Shown one piece after another: positions 17,647-25,759 of a stretch of 54,737 nucleotides of DNA (its first letter is position 1; every line of letters begins with the position of its first letter). Origin of the DNA: Dialister succinatiphilus YIT 11850 (GTDB lineage Bacteria > Bacillota > Negativicutes > Veillonellales > Dialisteraceae); contig NZ_JH591187.1 of NCBI RefSeq assembly GCF_000242435.1, forward strand, positions 315,938-370,674. Reading direction: 5' to 3'. A program made the position numbers and the translations under genes. The notes below the pieces were generated by a model that saw only the letters and a program-made list of their open reading frames with translations, was not told the DNA's origin and ran no database searches.

Positions 17647-18297
17647 ATGAGGCTTCGCAGGAAACCGTGGATTGATGAAGCAATCAAAGAATACACAGAT
17701 ATTTTGTATCTGGAGGAACCGACCGACCAGAAAGGAAAGTGGCGAAGCGTATTTCCCCATCCGGAAAATGAGCTCCATGTGGAATTTGGCACCGGCAAGG
17801 GACAGTTTATTTCCGGCATGGCTGCTATCCATCCCCAGGTGAATTTCATCGGCATGGAGGTGCAGGAAGGGGTCATTTACTATGCTGCCAAAAAGACGGC
17901 AGAAAAAGAACCGCCGCTGACTAATGTGCGCTTGATTCTGGGCGATGTGAGCGAAATCCTGAATATCTTCGGCGAAGGGGAAGTGGATGTGATTTATCTG
18001 AATTTCAGCGATCCCTGGCCTAAGAAACGGCATGCCAAGCGTCGTCTCACCTACAGGGATTTCCTGAAACGGTATGCCCTTATCCTGAAGGAGGGCGGAG
18101 AAATCCGCTTCAAAACCGACAATAAGGACCTTTTTGATTTTTCCATTGAAGAATTTAAAGCGATGGGCTGGGAACTTTCCCATGTGACCTATGACCTTCA
18201 TGCCGCTCCGGTGGCAGGGGACGTGGAAACGGAATATGAGGAAAAGTTCTCCAGAAAGGGGAATCCGGTATGTCGTCTCGTAGCGAGACGTCCCTGA
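17647..18297 (+). CDS. trmB: tRNA (guanine-N7-)-methyltransferase
   Basis: Product of 216 residues. ATG 17647 follows AAGGAGG by 11 bases and gives the usual family start MRLRRKPW; an ATG 18 codons earlier overlaps the promoter. SAM-binding EFGTGKGQFI, the family signature NFSDPWPKKRHAKRRL and FKTDN near the C-terminus identify TrmB, which methylates G46 in the variable loop of many tRNAs. The 3' end overlaps the start of ftsW by 28 bases in another frame, so the two genes are co-transcribed and probably coupled. Confidence 0.93.
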   Translation: MRLRRKPWIDEAIKEYTDILYLEEPTDQKGKWRSVFPHPENELHVEFGTGKGQFISGMAAIHPQVNFIGMEVQEGVIYYAAKKTAEKEPPLTNVRLILGDVSEILNIFGEGEVDVIYLNFSDPWPKKRHAKRRLTYRDFLKRYALILKEGGEIRFKTDNKDLFDFSIEEFKAMGWELSHVTYDLHAAPVAGDVETEYEEKFSRKGNPVCRLVARRP

Positions 18298-19577
18298 TTG
18301 ATATGAAGTATGCGCCCCGGGCACTGCAGAAGATGTTCATCGTGGCAGGCATACTGATTATCCTGGGGGCTTTTAATGTATACAGCTCTACCTATTATAT
18401 GAATATGGAGTCCGGTGCCAATCCCTACAGCCATATCCTGAGGCATCTGGTTTTTCTGGGAGTGAGCAGCCTTCTTGCATTCATCCTGTCAAGGGTGAAT
18501 TACCATGTGATTAAGAAGGGGGCTTTCCTGTGGTGCCTGGGCACCATTGGTCTTCTGGCTCTTGTCATGGTGGCAGGACGGACGGTGAATGGGGCTACCC
18601 GCTGGATTTCACTGGGACCTTTTTCACTCCAGCCTTCGGAAATTGCCAAAGTCACCGGCCTGGTCTGGGCATCGGCCCATCTGGCCAAAAAGATTGATGC
18701 CCGCATGGGCATGTCCATTTTCGGACACCTGCTCCTGCCGGTGGCGGGACTTTTCATTCCCTCCCTAAGGAAAAAGAAGAGTGCCACCTTTGCCGGCCTT
18801 TTTCATTATTTCACCCCGCTCTACATGCCCCTCATCATGGCGGTGCTGGTGCTGAAACAGCCTGATATGGGTACCGCCGGCATGATACTTATTTTTCCGG
18901 GGCTTCTCTACATCATAGCAGGCATGCCTCTTCTGGAAATCCTGCTGTCCTTAGGGATTTCCTTTATTCTTTTCCTGGGGCTTGCCATTGTGGCGCCCTA
19001 CCGCATGGCCCGGCTGGTGGTGCTCCTCCATCCGGAAGACTATGCCCAGGGCATGGGCTACCAGACCATGCAGAGCCTCATTGCCGTGGGCTCCGGCGGC
19101 ATTCTGGGCCAGGGCATGGGGGAGGGATTCTCCAAATTCCTCTATCTGCCGGAACAATATACCGATTTTGCCTATGCCGTATTCAGTCAGGAGTATGGCT
19201 TTATAGGCTCCGCTGCCCTGCTCTGCCTGTACCTGGCTTTCATGCTTTACGGGCTGTCAGTGGGCAGAAAACTGAAAGAAACCTATCCGGCCCTTCTGGT
19301 ATACGGTCTGACCCTTCTGATTTCCGTGCAGGGCCTGGTGAACATTGCCATGGTTATCGGCTGGTTTCCGGTCACCGGCATACCACTGCCCTTCATCTCC
19401 TTCGGCGGCACATCTCTTCTCATGAACATGGCTGCCCTGGGTCTCATCTGGGGTACTGCTACCCAGAGCCTTCGGGAATATGATGAACAGGAAAGAAGAA
19501 AACGGATTGCCGCCATGGAAGGCCGTCCTCTTTCCTTCGGCGAACTGTCGGGCTCCGTTTACGGTTCAAGGTCTTGA
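18270..19577 (+). CDS. ftsW: FtsW/RodA-type peptidoglycan glycosyltransferase
   Basis: Product of 435 residues with about ten membrane helices. AAGGGG precedes ATG 18270, which lies inside the end of trmB. SEDS-family motifs: FNVYSSTYY in helix 1, GATRWISLGPFSLQPSEIAK, LKQPDMGTA (catalytic Asp loop) and PLPFISFGGTSLL before the last helix. SEDS proteins polymerise lipid II; the C-terminal GGTSLLMNMAALGL and the ending resemble FtsW (division) more than RodA (elongation), but no other division gene is nearby to settle this. A basic insert SLRKKK at about residue 168 lies in a cytoplasmic loop. Transcription ends at the long hairpin that follows. Confidence 0.85.
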   Translation: MSSRSETSLIDMKYAPRALQKMFIVAGILIILGAFNVYSSTYYMNMESGANPYSHILRHLVFLGVSSLLAFILSRVNYHVIKKGAFLWCLGTIGLLALVMVAGRTVNGATRWISLGPFSLQPSEIAKVTGLVWASAHLAKKIDARMGMSIFGHLLLPVAGLFIPSLRKKKSATFAGLFHYFTPLYMPLIMAVLVLKQPDMGTAGMILIFPGLLYIIAGMPLLEILLSLGISFILFLGLAIVAPYRMARLVVLLHPEDYAQGMGYQTMQSLIAVGSGGILGQGMGEGFSKFLYLPEQYTDFAYAVFSQEYGFIGSAALLCLYLAFMLYGLSVGRKLKETYPALLVYGLTLLISVQGLVNIAMVIGWFPVTGIPLPFISFGGTSLLMNMAALGLIWGTATQSLREYDEQERRKRIAAMEGRPLSFGELSGSVYGSRS

Positions 19578-19588
19578 AACCAAATCAA

Positions 19589-19634
19589 AAAGGGGCTGTG
19601 AAAAAATGGTAACTCATTTTTTCACAGCCCCTTT
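19589..19634. terminator. Long-stem terminator, GGCTGTGAAAAAATG family
   Basis: Perfect 20-bp stem, 19589-19608 with 19615-19634, loop GTAACT, core GGGGCTGTGAAAAAATG. It terminates trmB-ftsW and is one of five related hairpins in the window. Confidence 0.92.
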
Positions 19635-19732
19635 GACGGTCTCAGAGAGGCGGGGTGCATACAATGTCTCTTACAGGCAGATACTATGGATGAATCGGTG
19701 TTTTCTCGGAGGAAAGCTTCACAGGGAAAGGG

Positions 19733-20251
19733 ATGATGGAAATGAAAGAAAAAAGATTACTGCAGGTGTATGCCTTTTTCAAGGGAGATTCGAAACCTTC
19801 TTTCCTTCTCCAAAAAGCGGCTTCTTCCCTTTCCGGGGAAGGGGTGGACCTATCTTTGACTTTGGCAGGGGACATGGAGGAAAGGTCTGTCGAAGGGGGC
19901 CGGGAAGGCAGCATCCTTGCTTTTTTCGATACGCCGGAAAAAGCGGGCCGCTTCGCCTTTTCTGCCGGCAGGGCAGGGGGAAAGGGTCTTTCCCTCTATG
20001 GCGGAACGCCCTTTGGCATCAGTCTGGCAGAGGCCAATGTACTGTCCTTCTTTCAAAAGGAAGAGTTCCATTCTGCTTTGATTTACACTGCTGACTGGGC
20101 CTTTCCCATTATTTCTGACAGGGACCTGGAAAAGAGGGGGGCTCCCTTTCTTTTATCCCTGTACAGAGGCCTCATGCTCTATGCCGCAGGGAAAGAGGAT
20201 ACTCTCCTGGGCGCCATGGACAGGGGAAGAAGGTTACCGGAAAGACGCTGA
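19733..20251 (+). CDS. Uncharacterised 172-residue protein
   Basis: Starts MMEMKEKRLLQVYAFFKG after GGAAAGG; the preceding terminator isolates it from ftsW. The product appears soluble and mixed alpha/beta, with no signal peptide or membrane helix. Segments such as GKGLSLYGGTPFGISLAEANVLSFF look like ordinary globular sequence, but no motif is recognised. Codon use matches the neighbours. Probably a real gene of narrow distribution; a second overlapping frame in the same region is less plausible because it lacks a ribosome-binding site. Confidence 0.55.
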   Translation: MMEMKEKRLLQVYAFFKGDSKPSFLLQKAASSLSGEGVDLSLTLAGDMEERSVEGGREGSILAFFDTPEKAGRFAFSAGRAGGKGLSLYGGTPFGISLAEANVLSFFQKEEFHSALIYTADWAFPIISDRDLEKRGAPFLLSLYRGLMLYAAGKEDTLLGAMDRGRRLPERR

Positions 20252-20327
20252 GTCAAGGAGTACTGATAAGTGTGACCTTTGATTTCCCTTTCCTGGGTGG
20301 AGGGGGAGTGATAGGGAGAGAGGCTCT

Positions 20328-20588
20328 TTATTTTCTGAAATATCTCTTAGCCAGGCTCCAGGCAAAGCCGAAGGATTTCTGGAAGAGCCACAGATAGAGG
20401 GCTTTTTGGGGATGAAGAATCCAGTAGGCCCTGGTGATGGGTTCCAGTGGCTTTAATACGGCGGGGGTGGAAGAATCGGGCCTTGCCATTTCTTCGATTC
20501 TGTTTTTTGCTTTCGGCTTTAATTTTTTGGATACCACAGCGGCAGCCATAGCCAAAAGAAGTGCTTTTACCAGTTTAGACAGATTCAT
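20328..20588 (-). CDS. Small protein with one N-terminal membrane helix
   Basis: Product of 86 residues from MNLSKLVKALLLAMAAAVVSKKLKP; AGGAGG lies 7 bases upstream of this ATG, favouring it over an earlier codon. One hydrophobic helix (residues 5-19) is followed by a basic, Pro-containing tail that ends WSLAKRYFRK with aromatic residues (AYWILHPQKALYLWLFQKSFGF). No family recognised. It points away from the CydB-like gene, with which it shares the intergenic promoter region. Confidence 0.6.
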   Translation of the reverse strand: MNLSKLVKALLLAMAAAVVSKKLKPKAKNRIEEMARPDSSTPAVLKPLEPITRAYWILHPQKALYLWLFQKSFGFAWSLAKRYFRK

Positions 20589-20771
20589 AGGTATCCCTCC
20601 TGTGCCAATCAGTTTCACTTGATTTGTTATTTTTATCATAGCAGATTCAGGGGAGGAGTTCAAAACGGAGACGCCCTGTTTTCTTTTTGACAGTTAAAAA
20701 TTTTGTTGCAGTCCTTCCTGTTGTGGTATACTTTTAAAGGGTGTTATCTTTAATCATCATTGGAGGATTTT

Positions 20772-21716
20772 ATGAACGCTGATTCGAATGTATTGCTTTT
20801 GCCACTCTGCTTTTTCGGATTATACATGATCCTGGAAGCAGCGGATTGGGGCCTGTGCCTTTCTGCACCGCTGGTATGCCGCAGCCGGGATGAAAACAGG
20901 GCGGTGCTTGGCCTTCTTCGTCCCTGTCTGGACGGTAATGAACTCTGGTATTTCCTGGGGCTCTTCATGATGGGAGCCGCCATTCCCGGTGTTTCGGATA
21001 ATTTATTTCACACGGAAAATATTGTCCTCATCCTGCTGGTGGCAGCAGGGGCTCTTCTTCGCATGGCAGCGTCCCTTTTCAGAAATTCCTGCAGCCAGCC
21101 GGCGGTGATGAAGGTAATTTCTGTCTTTTCCTATGCAGCCCTTGCGGTGATGGGACTGGCCGGTTCTTCCCTTCTCATGAATGACGGTTCTCAATTTTCC
21201 ATTCTTGGCATTTTCTGCGCTCTTTGGATGATTCTGGCTGCTTTCCAGCTGGGCACCCTGTATGGGGCGGTGAAGGCGGTGAATCCCCTGGCAGAACGGT
21301 TCCGCGCCGCTTTTCTGGTATCCAGCGTTCTCACCGTGGCGGTATACATCATTCTGGCCATCCTTCTTAAGAGTCATGCCGGTGATTCCAATACCTACGG
21401 CAGCTTCTTCTGGATCAGTCTGGTGGCCACAGCCATTCTCTTTGTGGCAGCCTTCTTCATGACCCGTATGCGCCATGTGAAAGTGGGACTGGCAGCGGCG
21501 TATGTTTCTTCTTTCTTTGCCATTGCCATTTACCTTTCGGCCTATGCCGCTGTTCTTCCTTCCCTTTTTACGGTGGAAGTGGATTCCCTGAAGCAGGCCA
21601 TGGACGGCATGCCGGGGACGGCTCTTCTGGTGATTGCCTTTGTGTGGACCCTGGGGGCCTTCCTGTGGAGGCAGATTCGCAAAAAAGAATATTATGAATG
21701 GAAAGATCATGTATAA
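20772..21716 (+). CDS. CydB-like membrane protein (cytochrome bd oxidase subunit II-like), without a CydA partner
   Basis: Product of 314 residues from ATG 20772 (GGAGG 6 bases upstream). Eight or nine membrane helices. The start resembles CydB: FGLYMILEAADWGLCLSAPLV matches the Y-x-x-L-(D/E)-G-x-D-x-G pattern, and LRPCLDGNELWYF matches the conserved WDGNEVW. The canonical Gly of DG is Ala here and helix lengths vary, so it is divergent. CydB supports quinol oxidase assembly with CydA, which normally lies directly upstream; none is present in the window. It may pair with a remote CydA or have another role. A 58-residue gene follows within 15 bases. Confidence 0.6.
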   Translation: MNADSNVLLLPLCFFGLYMILEAADWGLCLSAPLVCRSRDENRAVLGLLRPCLDGNELWYFLGLFMMGAAIPGVSDNLFHTENIVLILLVAAGALLRMAASLFRNSCSQPAVMKVISVFSYAALAVMGLAGSSLLMNDGSQFSILGIFCALWMILAAFQLGTLYGAVKAVNPLAERFRAAFLVSSVLTVAVYIILAILLKSHAGDSNTYGSFFWISLVATAILFVAAFFMTRMRHVKVGLAAAYVSSFFAIAIYLSAYAAVLPSLFTVEVDSLKQAMDGMPGTALLVIAFVWTLGAFLWRQIRKKEYYEWKDHV

Positions 21717-21731
21717 TGGAGGATGATACTA

Positions 21732-21908
21732 ATGGGTGAACTTTTCAAGACACAGCATACGATTGATGAAATGCTGGACCGCATGGGTGTGAAAATCGTG
21801 CTGGATTCAGAACACCTGACGGAAGAGGATAAGTTTGAAGCAGAAAAACAGGGCTCTTCTGTGGTTCTGAAAAAAGTAGAAAAGAAGGATACAGAAGAAA
21901 AGGAATAA
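21732..21908 (+). CDS. 58-residue charged protein in operon with the CydB-like gene
   Basis: ATG 21732 has GGAGG 9 bases upstream, overlapping the end of the previous gene region, so the two are co-transcribed. MGELFKTQHTIDEMLDRMGV begins a short helical protein ending in a Lys/Glu run (VEKKDTEEKE). No membrane helix and no recognised domain. A terminator follows. The position after a CydB-like protein recalls the small accessory proteins of bd oxidase operons (CydX), but those are membrane peptides and this is not. Confidence 0.65.
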   Translation: MGELFKTQHTIDEMLDRMGVKIVLDSEHLTEEDKFEAEKQGSSVVLKKVEKKDTEEKE

Positions 21909-21917
21909 GGTCCATAG

Positions 21918-21948
21918 AAAAAGCAGGCTTGGAAGGCCTGTTTTTTTT
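21918..21948 (+). terminator. Intrinsic terminator of the CydB-like operon
   Basis: AAAAAGCAGGC (21918-21928) pairs with GCCTGTTTTTT (21936-21946) and is followed by further T residues. Confidence 0.85.
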
Positions 21949-22021
21949 ATGGAAGTTTTACTGGAACAACCATTCTGTTTTGTGATATAATGAATCGAGA
22001 AAAAATGTTCTAGGAGGAAAT

Positions 22022-23266
22022 ATGGATATCGGAGAAAAACTGGACATTCTGGCAGATGCGGCCAAGTACGATGTATCCTGCTCATCCAGCGGCTCCAGCC
22101 GGGCCAATGCAGGGGGACTGGGAAATGGCCATAAGAGCGGCATATGCCATACCTGGACTGCCGATGGCCGCTGTGTGTCTCTTTTAAAAATACTGATGAC
22201 CAATTCCTGCATTTATGACTGTGAATACTGCGTGAACCGGCGGAGCCATGATACGAAGCGGGCCATGCTGACGCCGGAAGAAATCGTGACGCTCACCATT
22301 GAATTTTACAAGAGAAACTACATTGAAGGCCTTTTTCTTTCCTCCGGCATTATCCGCTCCCCCGACTATACCACGGAGCTTCTGATCCAGGTGGCCCGGC
22401 TGCTTCGGGAGCGGGAGCATTTCAACGGCTATATCCACATGAAAGGCATACCGGGCACGGATCAAGCCCTTCTCAATGAACTGGGACGGTACGTGGATCG
22501 GGTCAGCGTGAATATAGAGCTGCCGTCAGAAAAGTCCCTCCGCCTTCTGGCGCCTCAGAAAACAAGAAATGCCATCCTTGCACCGATGAAATTTTTCAAA
22601 GAATCCATCGAAGTGCACAAGGAGGAAAAGAAACATTTCAAAAAGGCTCCCTCCTTCGTGCCGGCCGGTCAGACGACCCAGCTCATTGTGGGGGCCAGCG
22701 GAGAAAGCGACCGGCAGATCCTCCTTCTTACCCAGGGCCTTTACCGGAAAGCCGCCTTGAAAAGGGTGTACTATTCCGCCTATGTGCCGGTGATGAAGGG
22801 AAAGAATCTGCCTGCCTTAAGGCGGCCGCCCCTTTCCCGGGAGAACAGGCTTTACCAGGCAGACTGGCTCCTTCGGTTCTACCATTTCCAGGCAGAAGAA
22901 ATCCTTACGCCGGAGGAACCGGATTTTGATGAGGAGCTGGATCCCAAATGCACCTGGGCCCTGAGGCACAGGGAACTCTTTCCTGTAGAAATCAACCGGG
23001 CCTCTTATGAAATGATTCTCCGGGTGCCCGGCATCGGCGTGAAAAGCGCTCTCCGCATTGTCAAACTCCGGCGTTACGGGAATCTTTCTTTTGAAGATGT
23101 AAGAAGGGTGGGTATCGTCATGAAAAGGGCCCGTTATTTCATGACTGTGAACGGCCGCTATTACGGCGGGATTTCTCTTGACAGCCAACAGCTCCGCAGC
23201 CGCCTGATTTCCAGGACAGCCGTAAGGGAAGTGCGGGAAATGAGTCTTTTTGATACCCAGAGTTGA
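22022..23266 (+). CDS. Putative DNA modification/repair radical SAM protein
   Basis: Product of 414 residues. The radical SAM cluster motif is CIYDCEYC (Cys63, Cys67, Cys70), preceded by a conserved N-terminus (KYDVSCSSSGS, and GICHTWTADGRCVSLLKIL). The C-terminal part has a helix-hairpin-helix (RVPGIGVKSALRIVKLRRYG, about residues 334-353), a DNA-binding element. This matches the family annotated as putative DNA modification/repair radical SAM protein, which is encoded together with a partner of the TIGR03915 type; that partner follows 12 bases downstream. Substrate and chemistry are unknown. An extended -10 (TGATATAAT, 21983-21991) lies upstream. Confidence 0.88.
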   Translation: MDIGEKLDILADAAKYDVSCSSSGSSRANAGGLGNGHKSGICHTWTADGRCVSLLKILMTNSCIYDCEYCVNRRSHDTKRAMLTPEEIVTLTIEFYKRNYIEGLFLSSGIIRSPDYTTELLIQVARLLREREHFNGYIHMKGIPGTDQALLNELGRYVDRVSVNIELPSEKSLRLLAPQKTRNAILAPMKFFKESIEVHKEEKKHFKKAPSFVPAGQTTQLIVGASGESDRQILLLTQGLYRKAALKRVYYSAYVPVMKGKNLPALRRPPLSRENRLYQADWLLRFYHFQAEEILTPEEPDFDEELDPKCTWALRHRELFPVEINRASYEMILRVPGIGVKSALRIVKLRRYGNLSFEDVRRVGIVMKRARYFMTVNGRYYGGISLDSQQLRSRLISRTAVREVREMSLFDTQS

Positions 23267-23278
23267 GGAAGGGATACC

Positions 23279-24064
23279 ATGTATTTCTTTTATGACGGAA
23301 CCTATGTGGGCTTTTTGACCACCGTTTATGAAATCTACCACCACGGTACCAGCCATTTGGAAGGCATTCTGATGGAAGGGGGAGAAGTGCCCCTTTTCGG
23401 TGCCCAGAGCATTGTCATCACCCGCCTGCCGGATGCGGAAAAGGTGGCGGCGGCCTTTGAAAAGAAGTGCGGCAAAGAAGCGATGCGCTGGATGTACCGG
23501 GCCTTTCTTTCCAACGAAGAAGGAAAGGAAATGAAAATCTTCTATTTTATGAAAGAAGGATTTAAGCGGGAGAAGAAGATTTATACCTGCCGGAAAGAAC
23601 CCTGGGTGCAGGATATTCTTGCCATGTGCCGGGAAGTGGGAAACGAAGCAGAAAAATTTCGGGGTATTCTCCGGTTCAGCGAACTGGATGACGGCATGCT
23701 CTATGCGGTCATGAAGCCGGACCACCACATTCTCCCCCTCCTGGCTGTCCATTTCCAACAGCGGTTTTCCCAGAAACGCTGGGCTATTTACGATAAGGGA
23801 CGCCGGGAAGCGGCCATCTACGAAAACGGCCATCTCTTCATGGGCATGGTGGAACAGGAAGACCAGCAGGTCAGATACAGCGGATCAGAAGAAGATTTCC
23901 GCCGGCTGTGGAAAAACTACTATCGCCATATGGGCATTGAAGAAAGAAGAAATCCAAGGGAAAGAAGAAATTTCCTCCCCAAGAAATACTGGGGTCTTCT
24001 GACGGAAATGGAAGATCCCTATAACCGGTCGGATCTGCCGCTGAAAGGGGAGGAAAAGCGATAG
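23279..24064 (+). CDS. TIGR03915-type putative DNA repair protein (DUF4130)
   Basis: Product of 261 residues starting MYFFYDGTYVGFLTTVYEIY, a start typical of this family. The central part contains the DUF4130 pattern (LRFSELDDGMLYAVMKPDHHILPLLAVHFQQRF and WAIYDKGRREAAIYENG), related to uracil-DNA-glycosylase-like repair proteins. The gene follows the radical SAM gene with GAGGAAGG as ribosome-binding site, so the pair is an operon. The last 35 residues are basic. The exact lesion handled is unknown. Confidence 0.87.
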   Translation: MYFFYDGTYVGFLTTVYEIYHHGTSHLEGILMEGGEVPLFGAQSIVITRLPDAEKVAAAFEKKCGKEAMRWMYRAFLSNEEGKEMKIFYFMKEGFKREKKIYTCRKEPWVQDILAMCREVGNEAEKFRGILRFSELDDGMLYAVMKPDHHILPLLAVHFQQRFSQKRWAIYDKGRREAAIYENGHLFMGMVEQEDQQVRYSGSEEDFRRLWKNYYRHMGIEERRNPRERRNFLPKKYWGLLTEMEDPYNRSDLPLKGEEKR

Positions 24065-24152
24065 AAGCGGTTTGGCAATCCGTTGATTGCAAGTCGGTGC
24101 CGACAGAGGGATGCGTTCATCTTTCTGCAGAACTGATGTCATGAAAAAGCAC

Positions 24153-24183
24153 TTGACTTGAAGTTCACTTTAACTTGTAGAAT
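24153..24183 (+). promoter_or_regulatory. MerR-type promoter with 19-bp spacer
   Basis: TTGACT (24153-24158) and TAGAAT (24178-24183) are separated by 19 bp, which is too long for normal activity but typical of promoters twisted open by MerR-family activators. The spacer contains the dyad TTGAAGT-TC-ACTTTAA (24159-24174), one mismatch from perfect. It precedes the metallophosphatase lipoprotein. No MerR gene is in the window. Confidence 0.6.
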
Positions 24184-24247
24184 AGTATCATTGATTTTAT
24201 CCATTGATTTTATCATCATAGAGACATAAAAATAAAGGAGAAACAGA

Positions 24248-25534
24248 ATGAATCAGAAATGGACAGCCCTGCTTGTGGCTTTAGGACTGACTGCTGCCGT
24301 CACTGCGGGCTGTGGAAACCAGGCGGCCCCTTCATCCAGACAGGCCGCTTCCGGCCCTGTGACGGAGACCATGAAGCCCTTTAACGTACACCAGGTGGTG
24401 GCAGGAGACAATGAAAAGGGACGGACTGTCATGTGGGAAATGCCTACGGATAAGGAAAATTCTCTGGAATATAGAAAGAAAGGAACCGAAACCATTTACA
24501 GCGTTTCCGCTTCCGGTGAAAGGCTGGAAGGAAATCGGGGCATTTCTAACGGCACTGTATATACAGCAGAGCTGAAGGGGCTGGAAAAAGGGACGGATTA
24601 TGAATACAGAACAAGGGAAGAAAACCGGGTGAGCTCCTGGTATCCCCTTCATACCGATAATGGAGGCCCTTTCAAGGCCATTGTGACCTCTGATTCCCAA
24701 AGCTCCGATTATACGGACTGGAAGAATCTGATACATCAGGCAGCTAAGGACAATCAGGACGCGGCTTTCATGATTGCTCTGGGAGATCTGGTAGACAATG
24801 GGGAAGATGAATACCAGTGGCAGACCTGGTTTGAAAGCAGCGGGGATCTTCTTTCCCGCATCCCCGTAGCACCGGCGCTGGGCAACCACGAAGCCTACTC
24901 TCTGGACTGGAAGAATCATATGCCCCAACGCTATCTCACCCATTTCAATCTGCCCGATAATGGAAATAAGAATTTGAAAAACCATTACTATTCCTTCGAC
25001 TGGGGCAATGTGCATTTCACCGTACTGGATACATCGCTGTATGAAGAAAAAGAGTGGCTGCCGGATCTGTATGAAAAAGAAAAGGTATGGCTGGAAAAGG
25101 ATCTTCGGGAAACAAAACAGAAGTGGAAAGTGGTGCTCATGCACAAAGATCCTCTGCAGTATGGCTTTGCTGATGAAAATCGTCCCCACCGGGAAGAGGG
25201 CTTTTCGGAAGAAGGACAGGCCTTCATGCCTTTCTTTGACAAGTATGGCGTGGATCTGGTGATTTCTGCGCACCTGCATACCTATCGGGACAGAGGTCAT
25301 ATCTATGATTTCAAGCGGTCCGACAAGGGGCCGGTATATGTCATTGACGGCCTTTCCGGCAACGTACGCTATCCGGATCTGTGGAAACAGCATGCACTGG
25401 ATCAGTACGTGGCTCCCCAGCCGGAAAGTGATAACTATTCCATTCTGGAAGCGGATGGCAGCCAGTTGACCCTGACCGGTTATCTCCCCGACGGTACCAA
25501 ACTTCACGAAACAGTAGTTAAGAAGGGAGAATAG
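24248..25534 (+). CDS. Metallophosphoesterase lipoprotein, purple-acid-phosphatase-like
   Basis: Product of 428 residues. Signal peptide with lipobox (LTAAVTAGC, acylated Cys about residue 21), then a fibronectin-like N-terminal domain (about 40-135, GTDYEYRT) as in purple acid phosphatases, then a calcineurin-like phosphoesterase domain with VTSDSQ, GDLVDNG, GNHE, VLMHKDP and SAHLHTY metal-binding motifs. It would act in the periplasm or at the membrane as a phosphatase or nucleotidase; the substrate is unknown. It is monocistronic, with a MerR-type promoter upstream and a terminator shared with the convergent queG gene. Confidence 0.9.
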   Translation: MNQKWTALLVALGLTAAVTAGCGNQAAPSSRQAASGPVTETMKPFNVHQVVAGDNEKGRTVMWEMPTDKENSLEYRKKGTETIYSVSASGERLEGNRGISNGTVYTAELKGLEKGTDYEYRTREENRVSSWYPLHTDNGGPFKAIVTSDSQSSDYTDWKNLIHQAAKDNQDAAFMIALGDLVDNGEDEYQWQTWFESSGDLLSRIPVAPALGNHEAYSLDWKNHMPQRYLTHFNLPDNGNKNLKNHYYSFDWGNVHFTVLDTSLYEEKEWLPDLYEKEKVWLEKDLRETKQKWKVVLMHKDPLQYGFADENRPHREEGFSEEGQAFMPFFDKYGVDLVISAHLHTYRDRGHIYDFKRSDKGPVYVIDGLSGNVRYPDLWKQHALDQYVAPQPESDNYSILEADGSQLTLTGYLPDGTKLHETVVKKGE

Positions 25535-25712
25535 GGATAGGCATACCGATTCATTCAGCGGCCCGGGAAATATAAGAATTTTCCTGCTGCGGTGTCATGG
25601 ATTTACTGCAGGCCATGAAAGTACAGGAATCACAGGAAATCATCATTGTATAGGACGCCTGCCCTTTCCAGCTGCTTTCTCTGGAAGGCAGCTGTAGGAA
25701 ACAGGAAAAACC

Positions 25713-25759
25713 AAAAGAGGCTGTGAAAAAATGGTAATCATTTTTTCACAGCCTCTTTT
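25713..25759. terminator. Long-stem bidirectional terminator, GGCTGTGAAAAAATG family
   Basis: Perfect 21-bp stem, 25713-25733 with 25739-25759, loop GTAAT, flanked by A and T tracts. It lies between two convergent genes and touches the queG stop codon. Confidence 0.92.

Noticed and set aside
19480-20094. 204-codon frame overlapping the end of ftsW and the 172-residue gene
   Set aside because: It crosses a perfect terminator and overlaps ftsW; its product is basic and Phe/Gly-rich without a family, as for a shadow frame.
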